DNA of 64,000 nt from Bromus sterilis (lineage: Eukaryota > Streptophyta > Magnoliopsida > Poales > Poaceae). Of this stretch, positions 49,796 to 62,983 are shown one piece after another (position 1 is the first letter of the stretch; each line of letters starts with the position of its first letter). The notes beneath the pieces are model-generated. The model saw only the letters and a list, made by a program, of their open reading frames with translations. It searched no databases and was not told the DNA's origin. The DNA is taken from contig OX465597.1 of assembly GCA_950022295.1 (NCBI GenBank), positions 184,263,016-184,327,015 of the forward strand, read 5' to 3'. The position numbers were made by a program, and so were the translations under genes.

Positions 49796-52161
49796 TTGAA
49801 ACTTGGCATGGTATCATTATTTTACCCACATAGTATGTGTGCATAAGTTCAGAGGATTACGGAAAAAAATGGATGCACTTCGTGTACAAACTGAACCATC
49901 TCTTTCAAAGTACGAGGGTTTTCACACGAAAACACATCTGTTTCAAAGGCATTTAATTTTTCTAAACTTATTTGAACTAAATAATTTTTTTGCATCCAAC
50001 ATGCAACATTCAAAGCCACATATTAAAAGTTCAACCCTTTCTGACTTCATTTGCTATTTTTCATGCATTTAATGATTTATTTTGAGCTAGATGGCCCTGT
50101 AATTGGAAAGCACTACAACTGAACTCAGAAAGGTTGAAACTTGGCATGGTATCATCATTTGACCCACATAGCATGTGTGCAAAAGTTGAGAGGATTACGG
50201 CAAAAACTGGATGCACTTCGTGTACAAACTGGACCATCTCTTTCAAAGTACGAGGGTTTTCAAACGAAAACACATTTGTTTCAAAGGCATTTCATTTTTC
50301 TAAAATTATTTCAACTTAATACTTTTTTTTCATCCAACATGCAACATTCAAAGCCACATAATAAAATTTCAACCCGTTCTGACTTCATTTGCTATTTTTC
50401 ATGCATTTAATGATTTATTTTGAGCTAAATGGCCCTGTAATTGGAAAGCACTACAACTGAACTCAGAAAAGGTTGAAACTTGGCATGGTATCATCATTTG
50501 ACCCACATAGCATGTATGCAAAAGTTGAGAGGATTACGGCAAAAACTGGATGCACTTCGTGTACAAACTGGATCATCTCTTTCCAAGTACGAGGGTTTTT
50601 AGACGAAAACACATCTGTTTCAAAGGCATTTCATTTTCTAAACTTATTTCAACTCAATATTTTTTTTTCATCCAACATGCAACATTCAAAGCCACATACT
50701 AAAATTTCAATCCTTTCTGACTTCATTTGCTATTTTTCATGCATTTAATGATTTATTTTGAGCTAAATGACCCTGTAATTGGAAAACACTACAACTGAAC
50801 TCAGAAAATGTTAAAACTTGGCATGGTATCCTCATTTGACCCACATAGCATGTGTGCAAAAGGTGAGGGGATTACGGAAAAAATCTGGATGCACTTCGTG
50901 TACAAACTGGACCATCTCTTTCAAAGTACGAGGGCTTTCAAACGAAAACACATCTGTTTCAAAGGAAATTCATTTTTCTCAACTTATTTCAACTCAAGAC
51001 TTTTTTTGGATCCAACATGCAACATTCAAAGCCACATACTAAAATTTCAACCCTTTCTGACTTTAGTTGCTATTTTTCATGCATTTAATGATTTATTTTG
51101 AGCTAAATGACCCTGTAATTGGAAGCACTACAACTGAACTCAGAAAAGGTTGAAACTTAGTATGGTATCATAATTTGACCCACATAGCATGTGTGCAAAA
51201 GTTGAGAGGATTACGGCAAAAACTGGATGCACTTCGTGTACAAACTGGACCATCTCTTTCAAAGTACGAGGGTTTTAAGACGAAAACACATCTGTTTCAA
51301 AGGCATTTCATTTTTCTATATTATTTCAACTCAAGACTTTTTTGCATCCAACATGCAACATTCAAAGGCATATACTAAAATTTCAACCCTTTCTAACTTC
51401 ATTTGCTATTTTTCATGCATTTAATTATTTATTTTGAGCTAAATGACCCTGTAATTGGAAAGCACTACAACTGAACTCAGAAAAGGTTGAAACTTCGCAT
51501 GGTATCATTATTTTACCCACATAGCATGTGTGCATAAGTTGAGAGGATTACGGCAAAAACTGGATGCACTTCATGTACAAACTGAACCATCTCTTTCAAA
51601 GTACGAGGGTTTTGAGACGAAAACACATCTGTTTCAAAGGAATTTCATTTTTCTAAATTATTTTAACTCAAGACTTTTTTTGCATCCAACATGCAACATT
51701 CAAAGCCACATACTAAAAGTTCAACCTTGCTGACTTCATTTGCTATTTCTCATGCATTTAATGATTTATTTTGAGCTAAATGGCCCTGTAATTGGAAAGC
51801 ACTACAACTGAACTCAGAAAAGGTTGATACTTGGCATGGTATCATTATATGACCCACGTAGCATGTGTGCAAAAGTTGAGAGGATTACGGCAAAAACTAG
51901 ATGCACTTCGTGTACAAACTGGACCATCTCTTTCAAAGTACGAGGGTTTTCAAACGAAAACACATCTGTTTCAAAGGCATTTCATTTTTCTAAAATTATT
52001 TCAACTTAATACTTTTTTTAATCAAACATGCAACATTCAAAGCCACATAATAAAATTTCAACCCTTTCTGACTTCATTTGCTATTTTTCATGCATTTAAT
52101 GATTTATTTTGAGCTAAATGACCCTGTAATTGGAAAACACTACAACTGAACTCAGAAAAGG
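49796..52161 (+). repeat. Seven-monomer higher-order unit, copy 1 (2366 bp)
   Basis: Monomers start at 49796 (T), 50134, 50473 (P), 50811 (G), 51150 (cttagtatgg), 51487 (acttcgcatgg T) and 51824 (S). The first six recur at 52162-54189. P has catgtatgc and a gggtttttagacg. G has ggaaaaaatctgg, one base longer than its relatives. The unit arises by joining T, x, P and G with the three-monomer set described at 47772. Confidence 0.9.
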
Positions 52162-54528
52162 TTGAAACTTGGCATGGTATCATTATTTTACCCACATAGT
52201 ATGTGTGCATAAGTTCAGAGGATTACGGCAAAAACTGGATGCACTTCGTGTACAAACTGAACCATCTCTTTCAAAGTACGAGGGTTTTCAGACGAAAACA
52301 CATCTGTTTCAAAGGCATTTCATTTTTCTACACTTATTTCAACTAAATACTTTTTTTGCATCCAACATGCAACATTCAAAGGCACATACTAAAAGTTCAA
52401 CCCTTTCTGACTTCATTTGCTATTTTTCATCCATTTAATGATTTATTTTGAGCTAAATGGCCCTGTAATTGGAAAGCACTACAACTTAACTCAGAAAAGG
52501 TTGAAACTTGGCATGGTATCATCATTTGACCCACATAGCATGTGTGCAAAAGTTGAGAGGATTACGGCAAAAACTGGATGCACTTCGTGTACAAACTGGA
52601 CCATCTCTTTCAAAGTACGAGGGTTTTCAAACGAAAACACATTTGTTTCAAAGGCATTTCATTTTTCTAAAATTATTTCAACTTAATACTTTTTTTTCAT
52701 CCAACATGCAACATTCAAAGCCACATAATAAAATTTCAACCCGTTCTGACTTCATTTGCTATTTTTCATGCATTTAATGATTTATTTTGAGCTAAATTGC
52801 CCTGTAATTGGAAAACACTACAACTGAACTCAGAAAAGGTTGAAACTTGGCATGGTATCATCATTTGACCCACATAGAATGTATGCAAAAGTTGAGAGGA
52901 TTACGGAAAAAACTGGATGCACTTCGTGTACAAACTGGATCATCTCTTTCCAAGTACGAGGGTTTTTAGACGAAAACACATCTGTTTCAAAGGCATTTCA
53001 TTTTCTAAACTTATTTCAACTCAAGATTTTTTTTTCATCCAACATGCAACATTCAAAGCCACATACTAAAATTTCAATCCTTTCTGACTTCATTTGCTAT
53101 TTTTCATGCATTTAATGATTTATTTTGAGCTAAATGACCCTGTAATTGGAAAACACTACAACTGAACTCAGAAAATGTTGAAACTTGGCATGGTATCCTC
53201 ATTTGACCCACATAGCATGTGTGCAAAAGGTGAGGGGATTACGGAAAAAACTGGATGCACTTCGTGTACAAACTGGACCATCTCTTTCAAAGTACGAGGG
53301 CTTTCAAACGAAAACACATCTGTTTCAAAGGAAATTCATTTTTCTCAACTTATTTCAACTCAAGACTTTTTTTGGATCCAACATGCAACATTCAAAGCCA
53401 CATACTAAAATTTCAACCCTTTCTGACTTTAGTTGCTATTTTTCATGCATTTAATGATTTATTTTGAGCTAAATGACCCTGTAATTGGAAGCACTACAAC
53501 TGAACTCAGAAAAGGTTGAAACTTAGTATGGTATCATAATTTGACCCACATAGCATGTGTGCAAAAGTTGAGAGGATTACGGCAAAAACTGGATGCACTT
53601 CGTGTACAAACTGGACCATCTCTTTCAAAGTACGAGGGTTTTCAGACGAAAACACATCTATTTCAAAGGCATTTCATTTTTCTAAATTATTTCAACTCAA
53701 GAATTTTTTGCATCCAACATGCAACATTCAAAGGCATATACTAAAATTTCAACCCTTTCTAACTTCATTTGCTATTTTTCATGCATTTAATTATTTATTT
53801 TGAGCTAAATGACCCTGTAATTGGAAAGCACTACAACTGAACTCAGAAAAGGTTGAAACTTCGCATGGTATCATTATTTTACCCACATAGTATGTGTGCA
53901 TAAGTTGAGAGGATTACGGCAAAAACTGGATGCACTTCATGTACAAACTGAACCATCTCTTTCAAACTACGAGGGTTTTGAGACGAAAACACATCTGTTT
54001 CAAAGGAATTTCATTTTTCTAAATTATTTTAACGCAAGACTTTTTTTGCATCCAACATGCAACATTCAAAGCCACATACTAAAATTTCAACCTTGCTGAC
54101 TTCATTTGCTATTTTTCATGCATTTAATTATTTATTTTGAGCTAAATGACCATGTAATTGGAAAGCACTACAACTGAACTCAGAAAAGGTTGAAACTAGG
54201 CATGGTGTCATTATTTGACCCACATAGCATGTGTGCAAAACTTGAGAGGATTACGGCAAAAACTGGATGCACTTCGTGTACAAACTGGACCATCTCTTTC
54301 AAAGTACGAGGGTTTTCAAACGAAAACACATTTGTTTCAAAGGCATTTCATTTTTCTAAACTTATTTCAACTCAAGACTTTTTTTGCATCCAACATGCAA
54401 CATTCAAAGCCACATACTAAAATTTCAGCCCTTTCTGACTTCATTTGCAATTTTTCATGGATTTAATGATTTATTTTGAGCTAAATGACCCTGTAATTGG
54501 AAAGCACTACAACTGAACTCAGAAAAGG
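52162..54528 (+). repeat. Seven-monomer higher-order unit, copy 2 (2367 bp), last monomer replaced
   Basis: Monomers start at 52162 (T), 52501, 52840 (P, catagaatgtatgc), 53178 (G), 53516, 53853 and 54190. The first six match copy 1 at 2366-2367 bp. The seventh is not S: it begins actaggcatggtgtc like 58588, carries cacatttg and a ttcagccc as at 42698, and ends gcaatttttcatgg as at 40667. It is a three-way mosaic leading into the J-K-L-P-G series at 54529. Confidence 0.88.
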
Positions 54529-57500
54529 TTGAAACTTGGCATGGTATCATCATTTGACCCACATAGCATGTGTGAAAAAGTTGAGAGGATTGTGGCAAAA
54601 ACTGGATGCACTTCGTGTACAAACTGGACCATCGCTTTCAAAGTACGAGGGTTTTCAAACTTAAACACATCTGTTTCAAAGGCATTTGATTTTTCTAAAC
54701 TTATTTAAACTCAAGACTTTATTCGCATCCAAAATGCAACATTCAAAGCCACATACTAAAATTTCAACCCTTTTTGACTTCATTTGCTATTTTTCATGCA
54801 TTTAATGATTTATTTTGAGTTAAATGACCCTGTAATTGGAAAGCACTACAACTGAACTCAGAAAAGGTTGAAACTTGGCATGGTATCATCATTTGACCCA
54901 CATATCATGTGTGCAAAAGTTGAGAGGATTACGGAAAAAACTGGATGCACTTCGTGTACAAACTGGACCATCTCTTTCAAAGTACGAGGGTTTTCAAACG
55001 AAAACACATCTGTTTCAAAGGCATTTCATTTTTGTAAACTTATTTCAACTCAAGACTTTTTTAGCATCCAACATTCTACATTTAAAGCCACATACTAAAA
55101 TTTCAACCCTTTCTGACTTCATTAGCGTTTTTTCATGCATTTAATGATTTACTTTGAGCTAAATGACCCTGTAATTGGAAAGCACTACAACTGAACTCAG
55201 AAAAGGTTGAAACTTGGCATGGTATCATAATTTGACCCACATAGCATGTGTGCAAAAGTTGAGAGGATTACGTCAAAAACTGGATGCACTTCGTGTACAA
55301 ACTCGACCATCTCTTTCAAAGTACGAGGGTTTTCAGACAAAACACATCTGTTTCAAAGGCATTTCATTTTTCTAAACTTATTTCAACTCAAGACTTTTTT
55401 TGCATCCAACATGCAACATTCAAAGAAACATACTAAAATTTCAACCATTTCTGACTGCATTTGCTATTTTTCATGCATTTAATAATTTACTTTGAGCTAA
55501 ATGACCCTGTAATTGGAAAGCACTACAACTGAACTCAGAAAAGGTTGAAACTTGGCATGGTATCCTCATTTGACCCACATAGCATGTGTGCAAAAGTTGA
55601 GAGGATTACGGCAAAAACTGGATGCACTTCGTGTACAAACTGGATCATCTCTTTCCAAGTACGAGGGTTTTCAAACGAAAACACATCTGTTTCAAAGGCA
55701 TTTCATTTTTCTAAACTCATTTCAACTCAAGATTTTTTTTTCATCCAACATGAAACATTCAAAGCCACATACTAAAATTTCAACCCTTTCTCACTTCATT
55801 TGGTATTTTTCATGCATTTAATGATTTATTTTGAGCTAAATGACCCTGTAATTGGAAAACACTACAACTGAACTCAGAAAATGTTGAAACTTGGAATGGT
55901 ATCCTCATTTGACCCACATAGCATGTGTGCAAAAGCTGAGAGGATTACGCAAAAAATTGGATGCACTTCGTGTACAAACTGGACCATCTCTTTCAAAGTA
56001 CGAGGGTTTTCAAATGAAAACACATCTGTTTCAAAGGCAATTCATTTTTCTCAACTTATTTCAACTCAAGACTTTTTTTGGATCCAACATGCAACATTCA
56101 AAGCCACATACTAAAATTGTAGCCCTTTCTGACTTCATTTGCTATTTTTCATCCATTTAATGATTTATTTTGAGCTAAATGACCCTGTAATTGGAAAGCA
56201 CTACAACTGAACTCAGAAAAGGTTGAACTTGGCATGGTATCATTATTTGACCCACATAGCATGTGTGCAAAAGTTGAGAGGATTACGGCAAAAACTGGAT
56301 GCACTTCGTGTACAAACTGGACCATCTCTTTCAAAGTACGAGGGTTTTCAGACGAAAACACATATGTTTCAAAGGCATTTCATTTTTCTAAACTTATTTC
56401 AACTCAAGAATTTTTTTGCATCCAACATGAAACATTCAAAGCCACATACTAAAAGTTCAACCCTTTCTGACTTCATTTGCTATTTTTCATGCATTTAATG
56501 ATTTATTTTGAGCTAAATGGCCCTGTAATTGGAAAGCACTACAACTGAACTCAGAAAAGGTTGAAACTTGGCATGGTATCATTATTTGACCCACGTAGCA
56601 TGTGTGCAAAAGTTGAGAGGATTACGGCAAAAACTAGATGCACTTCGTGTACAAACTGGACCATCTCTTTCAAAGTACGAGGGTTTTCAGACGAAAACAC
56701 ATCTGTTTCAAAGGCATTTCATTTTTCTAAACTTATTTCAACTAAATAATTTTTTTGCATCCAACATGCAACATTCAAAGCCACATACTAAAAGTTCAAC
56801 CCTTTCTGACTTCATTTGCTATTTTTCATGCATTTAATGATTTATTTTGAGCTAAATGGCCCTATAATTGGAAAGCACTACAACTGAACTCAGAAAAGGT
56901 TGAAACTTGGCATGGTATCATCATTTTACCCACATAGCATGTGTGCAAAAGTTGAGAGGATTACGGCAAAAACTGGATGCACTTCGTGTACAAACTAGAC
57001 CATCTCTTTCAAAGTACGAGGGTTTTCAAACGAAAACACATTTGTTTCAAAGGCATTTCGTTTTTCTAAAATTATTTCAACTTAATACTTTTTTTCATCC
57101 AACATGCAACATTCAAAGCCACATAATAAAATTTCAACCCGTTCTGACTTCATTTGCTATTTTTCATGCATTTAATGATTTATTTTGAGCTAAATGGCCC
57201 TGTAATTGGAAAGCACTACAACTGAACTCAGAAAAGGTTGAAACTTGGCATGGTATCCTCATTTGACCCACATAGCATGTGTGCAAAAGTTGAGAGGATT
57301 ACGGCAAAAACTGGATGCACTTCGTGTACAAACTGGATCATCTCTTTCCAAGTACGAGGGTTTTCAAACGAAAACACATCTGTTTCAAAGGCATTTCATT
57401 TTCTAAACTTATTTCAACTCAAGATTTTTTTTTCATCTAACATGCAACATTCAAAGCCACATACTAAAATTTCAATCCTTTCTGACTTCATTTGCTATTT

Positions 57501-57575
57501 TTCATGCATTTAATGATTTATTTTGAGCTAAATGACCCTGTAATTGGAAAACACTACAACTGAACTCAGAAAATG
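54529..57575 (+). repeat. Nine monomers with the 9-mer core and a second P
   Basis: Monomers start at 54529, 54868, 55207, 55545 (P), 55884 (G), 56223, 56561 (S-like), 56900 and 57238 (P). The first five repeat the order found at 37960-39652, 41006-42697 and 44051-45742 (ggattgtggc; attagcgttt; gacaaaacac; P; G), so this five-monomer core occurs at least four times. Private changes: gttttcaaacttaaac at 54653, caacattctacatttaaag at 55070, ctgactgcattt at 55453 and actaaaattgtagcc at 56111. Confidence 0.88.
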
Positions 57576-60500
57576 TTGAAACTTGGCATGGTATCCTCAT
57601 TTGACCCACATAGCATGTGTGCAAAAGGTGAGGGGATTACTGAAAAAACTGGATGCACTTCGTGTACAAACTGGACCATCTCTTTCAAAGTACGAGGGCT
57701 TTCAAACGAAAACACATCTGTTTCAAAGGAAATTCATTTTTCTCAACTTATTTCAACTCAAGACTTTTTTTAGATCCAACATGCAACATTCAAAGCCACA
57801 TACTAAAATTTCAACCCTTTCTGACTTTAGTTGCTATTTTTCATGCATTTAATGATTTATTTTGAGCTAAATGACCCTGTAATTGGAAGCACTACAACTG
57901 AACTCAGAAAAGGTTGAAACTTAGTATGGTATCATAATTTGACCCACATAGCATGTGTGCAAAAGTTGAGAGGATTACGGCAAAAACTGGATGCACTTCG
58001 TGTACAAACTGGATCATCTCTTTCCAAGTACGAGGGTTTTCAGACGAGAACACATCTATTTCAAAGGCATTTCATTTTTCTAAATTATTTCAACTCAAGA
58101 ATTTTTTGCATCCAACATGCAACATTCAAAGGCATATACTAAAATTTCAACCCTTTCTAACTTCATTTGCTATTTTTCATGCATTTAATTATTTATTTTG
58201 AGCTAAATGACCCTGTAATTGGAAAGCACTACAACTGAACTCAGAAAAGGTTGAAACTTCGCATGGTATCATTATTTTACCCACATAGTATGTGTGCATA
58301 AGTTGAGAGGATTACGGCAAAAACTGGATGCACTTCATGTACAAACTGAACCATCTCTTTCAAACTACGAGGGTTTTGAGACGAAAACACATCTGTTTCA
58401 AAGGAATTTCATTTTTCTAAATTATTTTAACTCAAGACTTTTTTTGCATCCAACATGCAACATTCAAAGCCACATACTAAAATTTCAACCTTGCTGACTT
58501 CATTTGCTATTTTTCATGCATTTAATTATTTATTTTGAGCTAAATGACCATGTAATTGGAAAGCACTACAACTGAACTCAGAAAAGGTTGAAACTAGGCA
58601 TGGTGTCATTATTTGACCCACATAGCATGTGTGCAAAAGTTGAGAGGATTACGGCAAAAACTGGATGCACTTCGTGTACAAACTGGACCATCTCTTTCAA
58701 AGTACGAGGGTTTCAGACGAAAACACATCTGTTTCAAAGGCATTTCATTTTTCTAAAATTATTTCAACTCAAGACTTTTTTTGCATCCAAAATGCAACAT
58801 TCAACGCCACATACTAAAATTTCAACCCTTTCTGACTTCATTTGCTATTTTTCATGCATTTAATTATTTATTTTGAGCTAAATGACCCTTTAATTGGAAA
58901 GCACTACAACTGAACTCAGAAAAGGTTGAAACTTGGCATGGTATCATTATTTTACCCACATAGTATTTATGCATAAGTTGAGAGGATTACGGCAAAAACT
59001 GGATGCACTTCGTGTACAAACTGGACCATCTCTTTCAAAGTACGAGAGTTTTCAGACGAAAACACATCTGTTTCAAAGGCATTTCATTTTTCTAAAATTA
59101 TTTCAACTTAAGACTTGTTTTCATCCAACATGCAACATTAAAAGCCAACTACTAAAATTTCAACCCTTTCTGACTTCATTTGCTATTTTTCATGCATTTA
59201 ATGATTTATTTTGAGTTAAATGACCCTGTAATTGGAAAGCACTACAACTGAACTCAGAAAAGGTTGAAACTTGGCATGGTATCATCATTTGACCCACATA
59301 TCATGTGTGCAAAAGTTGAGAGGATTACGGAAAAAACTGGATGCACTTCGTGTACAAACTGGACCATCTCTTTCAAAGTACGAGGGTTTTCAAACGAAAA
59401 CACATCTGTTTCAAAGGCATTTCATTTTTCTAAACTTATTTCAACTCAAGACTTTTTTAGCATCCAACATGCAACATTGAAAGCCACATACTAAAATTTC
59501 AACCCTTTCTGACTTCATTAGCGTTTTTTCATGCATTTAATGATTTACTTTGAGCTAAATGACCCTGTAATTGGAAAGCACTACAACTGAACTCAGAAAA
59601 GGTTGAAACTTGGCATGGTATCATAATTTGACCCACATAGCATGTGTGCAAAAGTTGAGAGGATTACGGCAAAAACTGGATGCACTTCGTGTACAAACTC
59701 GACCATCTCTTTCAAAGTACGAGGGTTTTCAGACAAAACACATCTGTTTCAAAGGCATTTCATTTTTCTAAACTTATTTCAACTCAAGACTTTTTTAGCA
59801 TCCAACATGCAACATTGAAAGCCACATACTAAAATTTCAACCATTTCTGACTGCATTTGCTATTTTTCATGCATTTAATGATTTATTTTGAGCTAAATGA
59901 CCCTGTAATTGGAAAGCACTACAACTGAACTCAGAAAAGGTTGAAACTTGGCATGGTATCCTCATTTGACCCACATAGCATGTGTGCAAAAGTTGAGAGG
60001 ATTACGGCAAAAACTGGATGCACTTCGTGTACAAACTGGATCATCTCTTTCCAAGTACGAGGGTTTTCAAACGAAAACACATCTGTTTCAAAGGCATTTC
60101 ATTTTTATAAACTCATTTCAACTCAAGATTTTTTTTCATCCAACATGAAACATTCAAAGCCACATACTAAAATTTCAACCCTTTCTGACTTCATTTGGTA
60201 TTTTTCATGCATTTAATGATTTATTTTGAGCTAAATGACCCTGTAATTGGAAAACACTACAACTGAACTCAGAAAATGTTGAAACTTGGAATGGTATCCT
60301 CATTTGACCCACATAGCATGTGTGCAAAAGCTGAGAGGATTACGCAAAAAATTGGATGCACTTCGTGTACAAACTGGACCATCTCTTTCAAAGTACGAGG
60401 GTTTTCAAATGAAAACACATCTGTTTCAAAGGCAATTCATTTTTCTCAACTTATTTCAACTCAAGACTTTTTTTGGATCCAACATGCAACATTCAAAGCC

Positions 60501-60953
60501 ACATACTAAAATTTCAACCCTTTCTGACTTTATTTGCTATTTTTCATGCATTTAATGATTTTTTTGAGCTGAATGACCCTGTAATTGGAAAGCACTACAA
60601 CTGAACTCAGAAAAGGTTGAAACTTAGTATGGTATCATCATTTGACCCACATAGCATGTGTGCAAAAGTTGAGAGGATTACGGCAAAAACTGGATGCACT
60701 TCGTGTACAAACTGGACCATCTCTTTCAAAGTACGAGGGTTTTCAGACGAAAACACATCTGTTTCAAAGGCATTTCATTTTTCTAAATTATTTCAACTCA
60801 AGACTTTTTTGCATCCAACATGCAACATTCAAAGGAATATACTAAAATTTCAACCCTTTCTAACTTCATTTGCTATTTTTCATGCATTTAATTATTTATT
60901 TTGAGCTAAATGACCCTGTAATTGGAAAGCACTACAACTGAACTCAGAAAAGG
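57576..60953 (+). repeat. Ten monomers, partial 13-mer copy of 53178-57575
   Basis: Monomers start at 57576 (G, with tagatcc), 57914, 58251, 58588, 58926, 59264, 59603, 59941 (P), 60279 (G) and 60617. Matches to 53178, 53516, 53853, 54190 (front only), 54868, 55207, 55545 and 55884 lie at 4395-4398 bp. In between, the 54529 type is replaced by a T-type monomer (58926). Two short patches look like conversion: 58014-58025 in the 57914 copy and 59797-59823 in the 59603 copy. Confidence 0.87.
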
Positions 60954-62983
60954 TTGAAACTTCGCATGGTATCATTATTTTACCCACATAGTATGTGTGC
61001 ATAAGTTAAGAGGATTACGGCAAAAACTGGATGCACTTCATGTACAAACTGAACCATCTCTTTCAAAGTACGAGGGTTTTGAGACGAAAACACATCTGTT
61101 TCAAAGGAATTTCATTTTTCTAAATTATTTTAACTCAAGGCTTTTTTTGCATCCAACATGCAACATTCAAAGCCACATACTAAAATTTCAACCTTGCTGA
61201 CTTCATTTGCGATTTTTCATGCATTTAATTATTTATTTTGAGCTAAATGACCATGTAATTGGAAAGCACTACAACTGAACTCAGAAAAGGTTGAAACTTG
61301 GCATGGTGTCATTATTTGACCCACATAGCATGTGTGCAAAAGTTGAGAGGATTACGGCAAAAACTGGATGCACTTCGTGTACAAACTGGACCATCTCTTT
61401 CAAAGTACGAGGGTTTCTGACGAAAACACATCTGTTTCAAAGGCATTTCATTTTTCTAAAATTATTTCAACTCAAGACTTTTTTTGCATCCAAAATGCAA
61501 AATTCAACGCCACATACTAAAATTTCAACCCTTTCTGACTTCATTTGCTATTTTTCATGCATTTAATTATTTATTTTGAGCTAAATGACCCTTTAATTGG
61601 AAAGCACTACAACTGAACTCAGAAAAGGTTGAAACTTGGCATGGTATCATTATTTTACCCACATAGTATGTGTGCATAAGTTGAGAGGATTACGGCAAAA
61701 ACTGGATGCACTTCGTGTACAAACTGGACCATCTCATTCAAAGTACGAGAGTTTTCAGACGAAAACACATCTGTTTCAAAGGCATTTCATTTTTCTAAAA
61801 TTATTTCAACTTAAGACTTGTTTTCATCCAACATGCAACATTAAAAGCCACATACTAAAATTTCAACCCTTTCTGACTTCATTTGCTAATTTTCATGCAT
61901 TTAATGATTTATTTTGAGCTAAATGACCCTGTAATTGGAAAGCACTACAACTGAACTCAGAAAAGGTTGAAACTTGGCATGGTATCATCATTTGACCCAC
62001 ATAGCATGTGTGCAAAAGTTGAGAGGATTACGATAAAAACTGGATGCACTTCGTGTACAAACTGGATCATCTCTTTCAAAGTACGAGGGTTTTCAGACGA
62101 AAACACATCTGTTTCAAAGGCATTTCATTTTTCTAAATTTATTTCAACTCAAGATTTTTTTTTGCATCCAACATGCAACATTCAAAGCCACATACTAAAA
62201 TTCCAACCCTTTCTGAATTGATTTGCTAATTTTCATGCATTTAATGATTTATTTTGAGCTAAATGACCCTGTAATTGGAAAGCACTACAACTGAACTCAG
62301 AAAAGGTTGAAACTTGGCATGGTATCCTCATTTGACCCACATAGCATGTGTGCAAAAGTTGAGAGGATTACGGCAAAAACTGGGTGCACTTCGTGTACAA
62401 ACTGGACCATCTCTTTCAAAGTACGAAGGTTTTCAGACGAAAACACATTTGTTTCAAAGGAATTTCATTTTTCTAAATTATTTCAACTCAAGACTTTTTT
62501 TGAATCCAACATGCATCATTCAAAGCCACATACTAAAATTTCAACCCTTTCTGACTTCATTTGCTATTTTTCATGCATTTAATTATTTATTTTGAGCTAA
62601 ATGACCCTGTAATTGGAAAGCACTACAACTGAACTCAGAAAAGGTTGAAACTTGGCATGGTATCATTATTTGGCCCACATAGTATGTGTGCAAAAGTTGA
62701 GAGGATTACGGCAAAAACTGGATGCACTTCGTGTACAAACTGGACCATTTCTTTCAAAGTACGAGGGTTTTAAGACGAAAACACATCTGTTTCAAAGGCA
62801 TTTCATTTTTCTAAACTTATTTCAACTCAAGACTTGTTTTGCATCCAACATGCAACATTCAAAGCCACATACTAAAATTTCAACCCTTTCTGACTTCATT
62901 TGCTATTTTTCATGCATTTAATGATTTATTTTGAGCTAAATGGCCCTGTAATTGGAAACCACTACAACTGAACTCAGAAAAGG
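60954..62983 (+). repeat. Six monomers, source of the right-edge duplication (2030 bp)
   Basis: Monomers start at 60954 (acttcgcatgg T), 61291 (ggtgtcatt), 61629 (T, gtacgagagtttt, gacttgttttcatcc), 61967, 62307 and 62645. The first three match 58251-59263 at 2703 bp. They are repeated again, 2030 bp downstream, from about 63090 to the window end, sharing rare marks such as ctcaaggctttt, caaaatgcaaaattcaacgcc and gacttgttttcatcc. The 61967 copy (attccaaccc, gaattgatttgc) is close to 36606. Confidence 0.9.

Noticed and set aside
1512..56361. Minus-strand reading frames of 61-70 codons (1512-1697, 42963-43175, 46008-46220, 47023-47235, 50061-50273, 56149-56361)
   Set aside because: They are the reverse complement of the same part of the monomer and appear only where a chance stop is missing.
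24025..60480. GGATCC in G-type monomers as a functional protein-binding site
   Set aside because: It arises from a one-base change of tgcatcc and is inherited with the G type; useful as a restriction marker but no sign of function.
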